Positions 49,284 through 60,748 of a stretch of DNA of 64,000 nt are shown here, piece after piece (the stretch's first letter is position 1; every line of letters starts with the position of its first letter). Position numbers and translations under genes: made by a program. Below the pieces are notes generated by a model. It searched no databases. It saw only the letters and a program-made list of their open reading frames with translations, and was not told the DNA's origin. The stretch is from Istiophorus platypterus (Eukaryota; Chordata; Actinopteri; Istiophoriformes; Istiophoridae), in the NCBI GenBank assembly GCA_016859345.1, contig CM029116.1, positions 4,600,143 through 4,664,142 on the forward strand, in the 5' to 3' direction.

Positions 49284-49383
49284 TTCTATTTTCAACAATA
49301 ATCTAATAGTCATTTTGTACATAAAATGCCTGAAAGCTGAAAAAAAATGCCCACAACAGTTTCAAAGAGCCTAAAAGGATATT
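49284..49383 (+). mobile_element. Teleost MITE-like repeat fragment (copy 3)
   Basis: CTATTTTCAACAATAATCTAATAGTCATTTTGTACATAAAATG, then GCTGAAAAAAAATGCCCACAACAGTTTCAAAGAGCC, match the 5' half of the MITE. The 3' half is not recognised. Confidence 0.5.
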
Positions 49384-50284
49384 TTAAATTAACATTAAGT
49401 GTTATAGGGACGAGTATATAGCATGAACCTTTGCCACATACCGCTACATTTATAGCCCAAGCTAATTAACCGAGCCCGTCCATAGATGGGGCCTATGAAG
49501 TTCGTAATCGTGTCACCGAATCGCCCGTTTGTTCGACCAGGTCTCCGCACCCAAAACTGTTCAACTCCCCGTCACACAAGAGAGAAAAGCTGAAAAATCC
49601 TCAAAACTTAGAGGACGGAACCTTATGTAGTATCAGGTTTTATTGCTCGAGATCTAATGACTTGAATGATAAAGCGACAGCGAAACAACAGCCGCTGATT
49701 AATTTTCTTTGGATGCGGCGTCGGTCGTCGGCCCACCGCTCCGTCACCGCCACCACCGGTTCAACGGTCCTCGCTTCTGATTGTCCACGTGCCGGTGTAC
49801 GCGCAGTTTGCGGAAACCGCTGGAAAAACCCCAGACACCGTCTGGGTATCAGGACATTTGACGGGCAGAGATAAAGCAAACTCAGCCACCGGCTTTTGAA
49901 GTCAGAGGAGGACCTTAACATGTTGTTTCGGCAACGCGACCCAAGGAGTAGAACGATAGCCGCCTCTGATTTTTCGGGTTTCGCCAGAACGGAAGCGATC
50001 AGGGCGGCACCCGTGCTGACACGGGAGAGGCGATATCATCTCCTGGAAGAGACGCAGGATGATTTTGTCACAGCGATTGAGAAATGCAAATGAGGCGGGC
50101 GAAGAAAATTGGGTCCCGGGAATCCCAGCACTAGGGCAGGTCTTATGACAAAGGGGAATGGGAGGGAAAAGGTGGCGCAAAACCTTGAAGTGCTCGCTGT
50201 TATGATCCCTTCGCCACAGGATATAATATTCACACTTTTTCCAATTCGTACCTCATCACAGCTCTAACAGAGCCTGTGCTAGAG

Positions 50285-50286
<2 letters not shown>
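49384..50286. other. Unassigned stretch
   Basis: Unique sequence, no repeats recognised, open frames overlap on both strands without domains. Confidence 0.4.
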
Positions 50287-50318
<32 letters not shown>

Positions 50319-50354
50319 GGGTGGAGGACGCCGAGGCGAAGGCGAAGGCGAAGG
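50287..50354. repeat. GT microsatellite followed by GGCGAA units
   Basis: About 14 GT units (50287-50315), then three GGCGAA hexamers (50335-50354). Confidence 0.9.
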
Positions 50355-51674
50355 CTGTGGCAGACAGAGATAGAAAACGTTGAGTTGTACCCCCTCGAGA
50401 AACAGCGTAACAACTACATGGAAAAAAAGAGAGAGAGACAGAGAGACTACACCGGGATATGTCCGCAGGCAAACCAGCAATAATATGGTTCCATAAGACC
50501 ATTATTAGGGCTCCTGTCCACCTTTACAATCACAATTAGCCGGGCTTAGCTCTCCGGGAGAAACCACTCCCTCGTCCTGCCTCGTCTTCAGCGTTTCCCT
50601 AGAAGCTCCGTGTGTTAGCGTGTGTGTTAGCGCGTGTGTTAGCGTGCGTGTTAGCGTGCACGCCCGCATTTACCTGCACGTGGGGACGGCACGCTGGCGG
50701 CGGCGGCTGCGACCGCGTCTGAGCGCGCACGTGCAGCGAAAACCGACGAAGGCCCAGCCGGACGGCGTCGGGGGAAAAAAAAGAAAAAAAGAGAAGAAGA
50801 AGCCAAGCGAGCGAACGCCGCCCTCGTCCCCCCGGGAATCGGGGCCCGTGATCCCCGCCGGCACTTTCCTGTTTGCAGAGGGACCTGGGCTGCCGAGCGC
50901 TTCGGGGCTGGTGGTAAACAAGCGTTAATATGCCACCTCGGCGAGAAAACTCCGGCTTAATGAAGGATTTGCTTCCTCTGACCAGTGCTGACGAGGGACC
51001 CGATGGGGAGGAATACTTGGGGCCCTCCGGCTGTCATTATGTTATGGCTGACCCTGGTTTTTTGTTGTTTTGTTTTGGGTTTTTTTTGTCTTCTAACAAC
51101 GACGTTTTTGAACTCAGCGATAATTAATAAGCTGCGAGCCGCATCCATTCCGTGAAAACCCGAGATGTTCCCGGAAAAAAAACAACAACAACAAAAAGAA
51201 AAGGATATAATCCGGCGTCGTAAAACAATGGGCCGAGTAATTTGAGAGACAATCGACCGTAACCTTGTCGTCTGAGGCTCCTTCTTCCCGTTTGTTCCCA
51301 GAAAAGTGGAATATTGTGTCACGCTGCTCCCATTCATCTCCCTCGCCTCCGTTTTCATCCGTCCATTCACCTCTCGAACTCACGCCGACTCTCCCGGCTC
51401 TCCGTGCGGAGGATATTCAACTGGAAATGTCAACAGCGGCGCGGGGAAGCTCTTGTACTCATGAAGCAAGACCGGATGATGGCACATTAATGAGACCGCT
51501 TTTAAATATTTATGATGTAAAGACATTTTGAATATGCTCGACGGCGCGCCAGTCCTCAGCTCGTGTTGTTTCACTTACTCCATATTAGATTTAATTTGCA
51601 TCAGTGCTCTTATTGTTTATCTCTATCTTTTTTTTTGTTTGTTTTTTTTTTTAATTTTTTTTTGGGGGGGGGCA
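50355..51674. other. Unassigned stretch, CpG-rich in part
   Basis: GTTAGCGTGTGT-type degenerate tandem units at 50612-50660, then a CpG-rich patch (50690-50870). T-tracts at 51056-51088 and 51612-51662. No gene. Confidence 0.4.
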
Positions 51675-53033
51675 TCTGGGATAAAAGCAAAATGCTTCAG
51701 CAAACAACGGAAACGCTGCCTCGTCTCATTATATCAAACCAACGGGGAACAAAACTGTCTGACTAAATTACATTTCAGCATAAATGACATTAGAAAGTCC
51801 CAGAACAAATGCAAGTACCAAAAAAAAAAAGAGAGAAAAGAATAAATAAATAAATAGATAAGAAAATAAAGAATTATCGCTGCCATCGCACTGTATCAGA
51901 GGAGAAGTGAATCGGTTTGCACAATGGTTTATTGGCAACAAACCATGAAGCAAGATGATATCCTCGTTCAAAGGAAAATCAATTTTGGCTGAAAATGATA
52001 GAACTGGAGGATACTTTCAGTTGGGAAATTCTCCATCCCTCATGCTTTTTTTTTTCGCCTCCACCCGCCCCTCCTCCTCCTCCTCCTCCTCCTCCTCCTC
52101 CTCCTCTGCCGTTGTCAGACTCAGTTGCTGTGAGATTTCTTCTTCTTCTTCTTCTTTTTCCTTTTTCTTTTTCTTTTTTTTTTTTTTTAAGCGTTATGCC
52201 TCTCCTCCTTCGTCATCTCCCCCAATTTGCAGTGAAGACATTTCTTATCGTGCGGGAAGGGAATTCAAGACGATTATCAACACTCCACGTGTTAAATCCA
52301 TTTCACCATCTTTCACTTTCTTTTTCTTTTTTTTTTTTTTTTAAGCGTTATGCCTCTCCTCCTTCGTCATCTCCCCCAATTTGCAGTGAAGACATTTCTT
52401 ATCGTGCGGGAAGGGAATTCAAGACGATTATCAACACTCCACGTGTTAAATCCATTTCACCATCTTTCACTTTCTTTTTTCCTTTTTTTTTTCGGAGGCA
52501 GCTGCGGGATCATTTTGAGAGTCTTTTTTTTTTTTTTTAAGCGTTATGCCTCTCCTCCTTCGTCATCTCCCCCAATTTGCAGTGAAGACATTTCTTATCG
52601 TGCGGGAAGGGAATTCAAGACGATTATCAACACTCCACGTGTTAAATCCATTTCACCATCTTTCACTTTCTTTTTTCTTTTTTTTTTTTTTTTAAGCGTT
52701 ATGCCTCTCCTCCTTCGTCATCTCCCCCAATTTGCAGTGAAGACATTTCTTATCGTGCGGGAAGGGAATTCAAGACGATTATCAACACTCCACGTGTTAA
52801 ATCCATTTCACCATCTTTCACTTTCTTTTTTCCTTTTTTTTTTCGGAGGCAGCTGCGGGATCATTTTGAGAGTCTTTTTTTTTTTTTTTAAGCGTTATGC
52901 CTCTCCTCCTTCGTCATCTCCCCAATTTGCAGTGAAGACATTTCTTATCGTGCGGGAAGGGAATTCAAGACGATTATCAACACTCCACGTGTTAAATCCA
53001 TTTCACCATCTTTCACTTTCTTTTTTCCTTTTT

Positions 53034-53068
<35 letters not shown>

Positions 53069-53830
53069 TTTGTTTTTTTTAATTTTTTTGGAACATCTGG
53101 GATAAGCTAAAATGCTTCAGCAAACAACGGAAACGCTGCACCTCGTCTCATTATATCAAACCAACGGGGAACAAAACTGTCTGACTAAATTACATTTCAG
53201 CATAAATGACATTAGAAAGTCCCAGAACAAATGCAAGTACCAAAAAAAAAAAAAGAGAGAAAAGAATAAATAAATAAATAGATAAGAAAATAAAAATTAT
53301 CGCTGCCATCGCACTGTATCAGAGGAGAGTGAATCGGTTTGCACAATGGTTTATTGGCAACAAACCATGAAGCAAGATGATATCCTCGTTCAAAGGAAAA
53401 TCAATTTTTGGCTGAAAATGATAGAACTGGAGGATACTTTCAGTTGGGAAATTCTCCATCCCCTCATGCTTTTTTTTTACGCCTCCACCGCCCTCCTCCT
53501 CCTCCTCCTCCTCCTCCTCCTCCTCTGCCGTTGTCAGACTCAGTTGCTGTGAGATTTCTTCTTCTTCTTCTTCTTTTTCCTTTTTCTTTTTTTTTTTTTT
53601 TTTTTTTTTAAGCGTTATGCCTCTCCTCCTTCGTCATCTCCCCCAATTTGCAGTGAAGACATTTCTTATCGTGCGGGAAGGGAATTCAAGACGATTATCA
53701 ACACTCCACGTGTTAAATCCATTTCACCATCTTTCACTTTCTTTTTTCCTTTTTTTTTTCGGAGGCAGCTGCGGGATCATTTTGAGAGTCTTTTTTTTTT
53801 TTTCTTTTTCCGAGGATCCAGACCAACATC
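51675..53830. repeat. Nested tandem duplication block
   Basis: Two levels are seen. A ~0.6-kb segment (about 51675-52334) recurs at 53093-53752, offset 1420-1421. Within and between lies an array of a shorter unit beginning AAGCGTTATGCCTCTCC at 52189, 52343, 52539, 52694, 52890 and 53610. The spacings are 154, 196, 155, 196 and 720: a short form, and a long form carrying an extra GGAGGCAGCTGCGGGATC segment, alternate. Each unit starts after a T-tract and contains one CACGTG E-box. Copies differ mainly by single-base indels in homopolymers. The Phe/Leu-rich frames across it (up to 251 codons) are by-products. Confidence 0.92.
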
Positions 53831-54034
53831 GCTGGCAAAAATGAATCAAAAACCGAACCCCCACCCCACCTCCAAAAACCCCCCGTCCTCTTCTGCCTCT
53901 GGATGCTGAACCTTTTTGATACCTCACGCAGGAGAAGAATATTAATAGTGTGGGGAAACAATAAACAAGCCTTGAAAACGGGGGAGGCGAGAGGAAACCC
54001 TCACTGGCTGATTGCGGCTTAATCTATACGGTGA
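53831..54034. other. Unassigned stretch
   Basis: Unique sequence right of the duplication block, no gene. Confidence 0.4.
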
Positions 54035-54143
54035 TGTGTGTGTGTGTGTGTGTGTGGGGGGGGGGGTTCTGTGTACACGTTTGTGTTTTCCATGTGTGTC
54101 TGTGTGTGTGTGCTTGTGTCTGTTCGGGGGGGGGGTTGGACAA
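54035..54143. repeat. GT / poly-G low-complexity tract
   Basis: GT run (54035-54056), G11 (54056-54066), GTGTCTGTGTG and a second G-run (54125-54134). Confidence 0.9.
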
Positions 54144-54800
54144 ACCCAGGGGTCCGTTTATCTGAGCTGACAGAAACAATTTACAGCGCTGCCAAATTGG
54201 GGAGTGAGAGCCCCTCACACACTCCTGTGAACCGGAGGGGAACCAGACGGCGAAGGCAGAGAGAGCGTGGCGTCGGGAAAGAGCCTGCGACAGCCCGCGC
54301 ATCATGGCGCTTGAGCCGGGGGGTCTGCCGTGTCGGGGGACCCGCCCGCCCGTCCGTCCGTCGCCTCCGCCCGGGGAGACGGGGCCTCAGGTCCCGTTCG
54401 TCGACGCACGGACGGAACCGTTTTAGCAGTTTCGACCGATGCTGGTGCGAGGACGGGCCGTTGGCCGACTCACAAGCTGCTGTTGTCGTCTGCTTTCATG
54501 TGGATCTGGAAACATTGCTCACGATGATCTGTCTGCTGCCACAGATAAACGTTACCCGTCCACGATCTATTGTCCATCGCTAGTAGCCTCACAATATCAT
54601 CATATTTTGTTACTGCTGTGGAAAATCTCTACGTCCAAACGAACGAATCTGAGCCATTTCGCATGTAATGCAGAGACTAGTGTGGACATTCACTGTTTTG
54701 TTTTGTTTTCTTTTCTAAAAAAGCTCAAAACACTGTGAGATTGTGGCCAGGAGCTCAGAAAAAAACCCAGTAAGTGGACCTTTGAGTCGAGGTTATTTTG
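54144..54800. other. Unassigned stretch
   Basis: CpG-rich at 54290-54430, AT-rich after. The 181-codon plus frame (54038-54583) starts inside the GT tract and shows no domain. Confidence 0.4.
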
Positions 54801-54808
54801 ACACACAA

Positions 54809-54862
<54 letters not shown>

Positions 54863-54885
54863 ACACACAAACACGCACACACACA
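54801..54885. repeat. CA microsatellite, interrupted
   Basis: More than 30 CA units with AACC, CTCA and ACGC interruptions. Confidence 0.95.
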
Positions 54886-55779
54886 TTTTCCAAGCTCAGG
54901 AACGAACCTCCAAGCTCAAACCCTAAATCCCACATGAAAGAGAAGCCCTAAAAAAAACCCAGATCCCGACTGGTGCCGGATTTGTGAGGCTGATACCGAG
55001 TCGCAAGAACGTGACGACGATATATCAGCCACAGCTCTTTGTTTTACATGAACACGTCAATAGACAGATATTTTTGATAAAGATCCCTTAAATTTTTAAT
55101 CTTTTTTAAGAACTGTGACCGAGGCGCTCTGAGTGCAGCGTTTGACGGTGGAAAAATGCACAGAAACAGAACGTTAGAGACTTTACTGAGGCAAAAATGA
55201 CAGCGGGGATGTTGAACTGAAATGCGATAGACTGTGTGCGCATGCCGGCGCCAGCGACGGCGTTGGCGATGGCGCCGTCGTCCATCACATCGGCTCTGGC
55301 CGCCTGCGGCGTGGTCCGGGTCTCCCCTCGTACACGACCCATGACCCACGGTCAAGGTCGTGGCAAGCAGCTGAACGCTGAAGTACGGGTAAAAGCTCCG
55401 AAAAAAAATAAAAGGGAAAAAAGCCAGTAAGTCGATCTTTGAGTCATGATCATACGACTTAACGAAACGTGAAGAATTTTGTTCGATATAATTCATAAGA
55501 GCGGAGCGCAGCCCACGGCACCCAACGGCAATTTGATTATAAACGCATTTGCAATGTTCTGATGCATAATTAGAAAAATACTGTTTAATATTGTTACTGT
55601 TAATGGAAACAGGGTCAACTCTTACAAAGCCCCTGTCGAGTTTTTCTTTTTGAAAACATTTGCAAAGTTGTTTTCTGGAGTTAAATTCTCAACCCAACAT
55701 TGATTACTTCCGTGTTGACTCGCGGGCGCTCATCCTCCTCTTCCTCAGCCTTGCTGGCGCTTTGCGTATCTTTGGCTCA
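54886..55779. other. Unassigned stretch
   Basis: CAGTAAGTNGANCTTTGAGTC at 55423-55443 echoes a similar string at 54769-54789 (same orientation), suggesting a short dispersed repeat. No gene. Confidence 0.35.
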
Positions 55780-55795
55780 CTGCCGCCACCTGTTG
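55780..55795 (-). promoter_or_regulatory. CTCF-like motif
   Basis: The minus strand reads CAACAGGTGGCGGCAG, similar to the AGGTGGCAG form of the CTCF core. Weak to moderate match. Confidence 0.3.
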
Positions 55796-55812
55796 ACCGC
55801 GGACCAGTTTGA

Positions 55813-55814
<2 letters not shown>

Positions 55815-55902
<88 letters not shown>
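55815..55902. repeat. GT microsatellite, 44 units
   Basis: The longest pure dinucleotide array in the window, uninterrupted. Likely highly polymorphic. Confidence 0.97.
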
Positions 55903-55903
<1 letters not shown>

Positions 55904-56315
55904 TTTGCGATGATCTAAGATAAAGGCAGCGAAGTCTTGGGCCGACGACGGTTTGTTTTTCAGTGGATGATTTCACAAGTGCTCGTACAGGTTAAAGATC
56001 TGGCAGAAGAGACGAAGATCTGTAATTATAGAAGCTACGATTGCTGCTAAGTGGTTCCACACAATAATGAGAAAAAATGAATATATATATATATAAACAC
56101 ACATATATATAGGGTATGATGCATCACCTCAAAGGCTGAATGATTAATGCCCCTTCTGGTGGAAACAACGGCCAAATTTACAATATCAGCTCCTTTCATA
56201 TCCTCTTCACGTGAAACAGAAACTCTCTACTCAGTTGATCAACAAGTCGATCAGTCGACTAATGGTCTCAGCTCCTGGTTAGAATACGACAGAATAGAAC
56301 AGAACACAACACAAT
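55903..56315. other. Unassigned AT-rich stretch
   Basis: Short TA/CATA runs at 56081-56112 and GAACA/GAATA pentamers just before the MITE (56285-56313). No gene. Confidence 0.4.
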
Positions 56316-56645
56316 AGGGCTGAAACTAAGGATTGTTTTCATTATCTGTTAAAATCTAATGATTATTTTGCAATCAATTAATTGCAAAGCCCATGAGTTG
56401 TCCAAAAAAAGGAAAAGAAAACTTCACAAAGCCCAAGATTGACGTCTTCAGATGTGTTGTTTTATTCAAACGAGAGTCCGAAGCCTCAGACTATTCAGTT
56501 TACATTGAATTATAAAAATAAAAACCAGCAAATCCTTTCAAAGCTGGAACCACAGATTTTTTTTTTCTCAAATAATGACTTGAAACGAAACGAATGATTA
56601 TCATAATAATAGATAATTTTCTAATCGACTAATCGTTCCAGAGGG
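56316..56645 (+). mobile_element. Teleost MITE-like repeat (copy 4, best preserved)
   Basis: Starts AGGGCTGAAACTAAGGATTG and ends CTAATCGACTAATCGTTCCAG. The ends are imperfect inverted repeats (GGGCTGAAAC.. against CTGGAACGATTAG). Internal blocks: CAAAGCCCAAGATTGACGTCTTC, TATTCAGTTTACATTGAATTA and AAAGCTGGAACCACAGA. About 330 bp, no coding capacity. A clear target duplication was not found. The layout fits a non-autonomous hAT-like element common in percomorphs. Confidence 0.65.
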
Positions 56646-56913
56646 GAAATATACAACAACAGAGCAGGATAGCACAGAATGCATTAGAGCCGGTCACGGT
56701 GCAACAGACCAGACCAGACCAGAAAAATAAGGACGCAACACAAGGGCAGCGGCGGTTCAGATGCCGAAATCAACAAGCAGCCGCACGGGAACCGACTCGG
56801 CTCGTGGGTTCTCGAGAAAAACTTCTATGCTTTCGGTTCCCTCTTAATCCCCCCCCCCCCCTTCTATCTGCGTGTGAAAAGAAAATGACACTTCGGAGAC
56901 GTGTGAGTCGGCT
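56646..56913. other. Unassigned stretch
   Basis: Unique sequence with a C11 run (56850-56860). No gene. Confidence 0.4.
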
Positions 56914-56940
56914 GGGGGGGGGTTGGGGGTGGTGGGGGGG
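56914..56940 (+). other. Predicted G-quadruplex motif
   Basis: Long G-runs separated by TT, T, and TGGT-type loops, giving at least four runs of three or more G. Confidence 0.6.
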
Positions 56941-57072
56941 TCACCGGGGCCTCCGGCCGCCCAGAGTAATGGAGAGACAACAAAATGCCATCAGAAGAGG
57001 GTGGAAGGGTCTTTAAGTGGCCTAGTCTTTCTCCACCAGTCTCCGAAGCCTCAAATTAGAGCGCACATGATT

Positions 57073-57098
57073 ACACACACCTACGCACACGCACACGC

Positions 57099-57141
<43 letters not shown>

Positions 57142-57324
57142 TGCACACACACACAAAAAGCACACTCTGCCTCACGTAGCCGTCCACTCTCCGTTGCATA
57201 ATAACTCGCCTGAGGAGAAAACCTGGCCGTGGGAGGCAAAGCTCTGCATTTTAAGATACCCACTTCCACACTCACACACACACACTCACTCACACACACA
57301 CACTCTCTCACACACACACACACT
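57073..57324. repeat. Two CA microsatellites
   Basis: CA/CG-CA array at 57073-57156 and an interrupted CACT/CA array at 57267-57324, separated by about 110 bp of unique sequence. Confidence 0.93.
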
Positions 57325-58080
57325 GATGCTTTGTTGTCCATATGAATAGGAGAGTAGTGAGAAAATTTAGGTTGCCTTCAATTAGGGCCACGGGTTAACA
57401 TGGGGGGCTGGGGTTAACCTTGTCGGCGTCGGGTCCGCCGCCGGGTCCCTTGAGCTCCCGAGCCGCCTGCACAGATGTCGACGCCGTTCCAGGTGGCGAC
57501 GCTCGCCCATCATGCACCGGGGCCGTTAATTTTTACATCTCCTATCTGTATTTACATCCGTCCCTTCGTGCCCGGAGCGCCGGCTCTGAATAATCTGTGG
57601 GGAAGTTTCACAAAAAAAAAAAACAAACTGTAATAGTATTACGCGGGGGGGAGTTGGAATGATAACTTGTGTGCTAATGAAACAACAATATGTGAGCAAA
57701 ATCTATTGAATTAAAAACTTGCAGCGCCGATGATTGAGTGAAAATATTAACTTTTATTGCAATGCATTTAAACAACGTTTCTGAAATTCTTCTTCATAAT
57801 AATTGACACAGGGGCGCAAATGATTCTGAGTACATATAAACAGCGTGAGCAAAGCACTCATTTGAAGTTTGTTTTTAAATTACGTGAAACTCCCTGCGCA
57901 TAAATGAAAGCGGCGCCCCCCCCCTTTTTTTTTCTTCCTCCGCCGCAGTAATGGACTGGAGCAGCCATCACGGGCCTTTCAGGCTTTTTTTCCTCTGGGG
58001 AAGCAGCTTCACCATGAATAAATTTTCACATTCGGATCATGAATATACAGAACTGATATTCATACCAAAAAAAAAAAAAA
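57325..58080. other. Unique sequence left of the 58-kb tandem block
   Basis: 57410-57530 is CpG-rich. 57720-57915 is AT-rich and unique (ATTGCAATGCATTTAAA, ATAATTGACA), resembling conserved non-coding DNA by texture only. A-tracts at 57611-57622 and 58065-58080. No gene. Confidence 0.35.
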
Positions 58081-59832
58081 AGAAAAAATCAGCGCCGTCC
58101 CATGTGAAGGGTAAGAAAGGGAATCAATAATCATGCTAATGTTACAATATACACTCTAATCTGCATTTGTGGCCACAGGTGCTGAGCTTTAACACTCGCA
58201 ATTCATGTTATATGCTGAGAGACGTGAGATGAAACATTATGCAAATGGAACTGAGTCTCTCCCCCGTAGCAAGGTCCTCTGACCTTCATCTCACAAAGCC
58301 GCTCACACTCGTGCTTCATTCTGATCGGGAAAGGGTTTATTATATTATATCGAGGGTTTTTGTTTTTTCTTTTTCAATACAAATACCAATAGAGTTTTTA
58401 AAAATTTGACAATGCTCCGTTAGCTAATATGAGTTTTTCAAATTTTCATTTTACATAAAAACCTTTTGAAAGGACTCTTTTAATTGATATTTGTCGATTG
58501 TTACGACGATGATTTTCACTGAGAGATTTTTGCCGATTTAAAAAAATCAACATAGATAAAAGTGACGGTAAAGTTGACCCAGCCTCTATTCTAAACGTAA
58601 TGACGGTAGAACTAATTGCGGTTAATAACACTGCATTTGTTTTAGCAGGACGTATCCAATTAACTGGCACCTGACATTACACCGACTGAATCCCACATGA
58701 TGCCGAATCAATATCATATCAATTTACTGTTCAGCTCCACTTCATGATGATTAACTGAGGGTTCGTGTGCTATTTCTATATCTACCAACAGCTCCGTGAC
58801 CTCAAAAAAAGAAAAAATCAGCGCCGTCCCATGTGAAGGGTAAGAAAGGGAATCAATAATCATGCTAATGTTACAATATACACTCTAATCTGCATTTGTG
58901 GCCACAGGTGCTGAGCTTTAACACTCGCAATTCATGTTATATGCTGAGAGACGTGAGATGAAACATTATGCAAATGGAACTGAGTCTCTCCCCCGTAGCA
59001 AGGTCCTCTGACCTTCATCTCACAAAGCACACTGGTGCTTCATTCTGATCGGAAAGGGTTTATTATATTATATCGAGGGTTTTGTTTTTTCTTTTTCAAT
59101 ACAAATACCAATAGAGTTTTTAAAAATTTGACAATGCTCCGTTAGCTAATATGAGTTTTTCAAATTTTCATTTTACATAAAAACCTTTTGAAAGGACTCT
59201 TTTAATTGATATTTGTCGATTGTTACGACGATGATTTTCACTGAGAGATTTTTGCCGATTTAAAAAAATCAACATAGATAAAAGTGACGGTAAAGTTGAC
59301 CCAGCGCTCCTCTATTCTAAACGTAATGACGGTAGAACTAATTGCGGTTAATAACACTGCATTTGTTTTAGCAGGACGTATCCAATTAACTGGCACCTGA
59401 CATTACACCGACTGAATCCCACATGATGCCGAATCAATATCATATCAATTTACTGTTCAGCTCCACTTCATGATGATTAACTGAGGGTTCGTGTGCTATT
59501 TCTATATCTACCAACAGCTCCGTGACCTCAAAAAAAGAAAAAATCAGCGCCGTCCCATGTGAAGGGTAAGAAAGGGAATCAATAATCATGCTAATGTTAC
59601 AATATACACTCTAATCTGCATTTGTGGCCACAGGTGCTGAGCTTTAACACTCGCAATTCATGTTATATGCTGAGAGACGTGAGATGAAACATTATGCAAA
59701 TGGGACTGAGTCTCTCCCCCGTAGCAAGGTCCTCTGACCTTCATCTCACAAAGCCGCTCACACTCGTGCTTCATTCTGATCGGGAAAGGGTTTATTATAT
59801 TATATCGAGGGTTTTTGTTTTTTTCTTTTCAA
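58081..59832 (+). repeat. Tandem block: 2.4 copies of a ~728-bp unit
   Basis: Unit copies start with AGAAAAAATCAGCGCCGTCCC at 58081, 58810 and 59536 (periods 729 and 726). The third copy stops near 59832. Copies are nearly identical; the few differences include AAAGCCGCTCACACTCGTGC (copies 1 and 3) against AAAGCACACTGGTGC (copy 2), an extra GCTC in copy 2, and one substitution (ATGGAACTG to ATGGGACTG) in copy 3. Each copy holds an ATGCTAAT and a consensus octamer ATGCAAAT (58239-58246, 58968-58975, 59694-59701), an E-box CAGGTG, and several TTAAT/ATTA cores. The unit has no coding frame and looks like regulatory-type non-coding DNA. Confidence 0.95.
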
Positions 59833-59914
59833 AGGAAAACAGAGAAAAAACAGGAATGGCTGACTTAGAAATGGAGCAGAAATAAATAAATTCAAAAATA
59901 AAAGAATAAAGAAA

Positions 59915-60036
59915 TAATAATAATAATAATAATAAAAAAAATTGGTGACCTAGTTTCCAGAGAGGATAAAATGTACATGTCACTGTTAATTCTCCCATTT
60001 AAATTAAAATAAATAAATAAATAAATAAATAAAATA
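59915..60036. repeat. AAT and AAAT tracts
   Basis: AAT units near 59915-59933 and AAAT units at 60004-60036. Confidence 0.85.
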
Positions 60037-60748
60037 AAACCATCTTTACAGGGAAGCTGGAGTGAGAAAATCCAGAGCCGCTATTGTTTGTTTGCTCCGC
60101 TGGCTCACAATTGCCTCAACGTTCCTCGGTGAGCCCTCAGGTCCCACGCGCCGCTGTAGCGAGATTATCTTCAGTGTGGTATCAGTGTAAATGCATTGGA
60201 AGCACTGCCGCACGGGAAGGAGAAGTGTTTATTATAAAAGATTTCTCTGGCTCTCTTCCTTTTTTTCCCCTAATAACACATCGGCAGCTTTTGCCCCGTG
60301 TAATGAGGGTATTTACTCCGCAACCAAAGAAAAGGGAGATTAGAGCATCACAGGGCAGGATCAACAAAAACCTGAGACCACAAAGACGGCCAGTCACTTG
60401 CAGAAAATCCCCCAACATCATCAAGCTTTCATCTGCTGTTTCCCTGTTTACTCTCTGCAGCCTTTTTATCCCTTCGCCTCCTCTCAGTTTCTTCCCTTTT
60501 TCTGTCCCTCATGCATCCCTCTCTAAACCCTTCTTTTGTAAGAAAAAATTTAAAAAAACAGAAAGAAAGAAATAGATTCGATGTTGTTTGGTTTCGCCAA
60601 ACGTGGGACGTCTGACGTGCCCTCGTGATTTTGTGCTTCTAGCCGCTCCCGTCTCCTAGCGATGGGTCAGAACCGCTGCGAATTGACCGTCGGAAATACA
60701 AAAGTCACCCGGGCACAAAAAAGGGGGATGTCAAGGACGCCCCGGGGG
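60037..60748. other. Unassigned stretch
   Basis: The 163-codon plus frame (60084-60575) runs into an A-rich tract, has no domain and overlaps a minus frame. No gene supported. Confidence 0.4.

Noticed and set aside
50612..50660. GTTAGCGTGTGT tandem units considered as a CRISPR or satellite array
   Set aside because: Only a few degenerate short units, no spacer structure; a simple low-complexity tract in a eukaryotic genome.
51995..53105. Plus frames of 181 and 251 codons with repeated peptide blocks
   Set aside because: The repeats are the 154/196-bp DNA units read through, and the Phe runs are T-tracts. Several frames are open at once.
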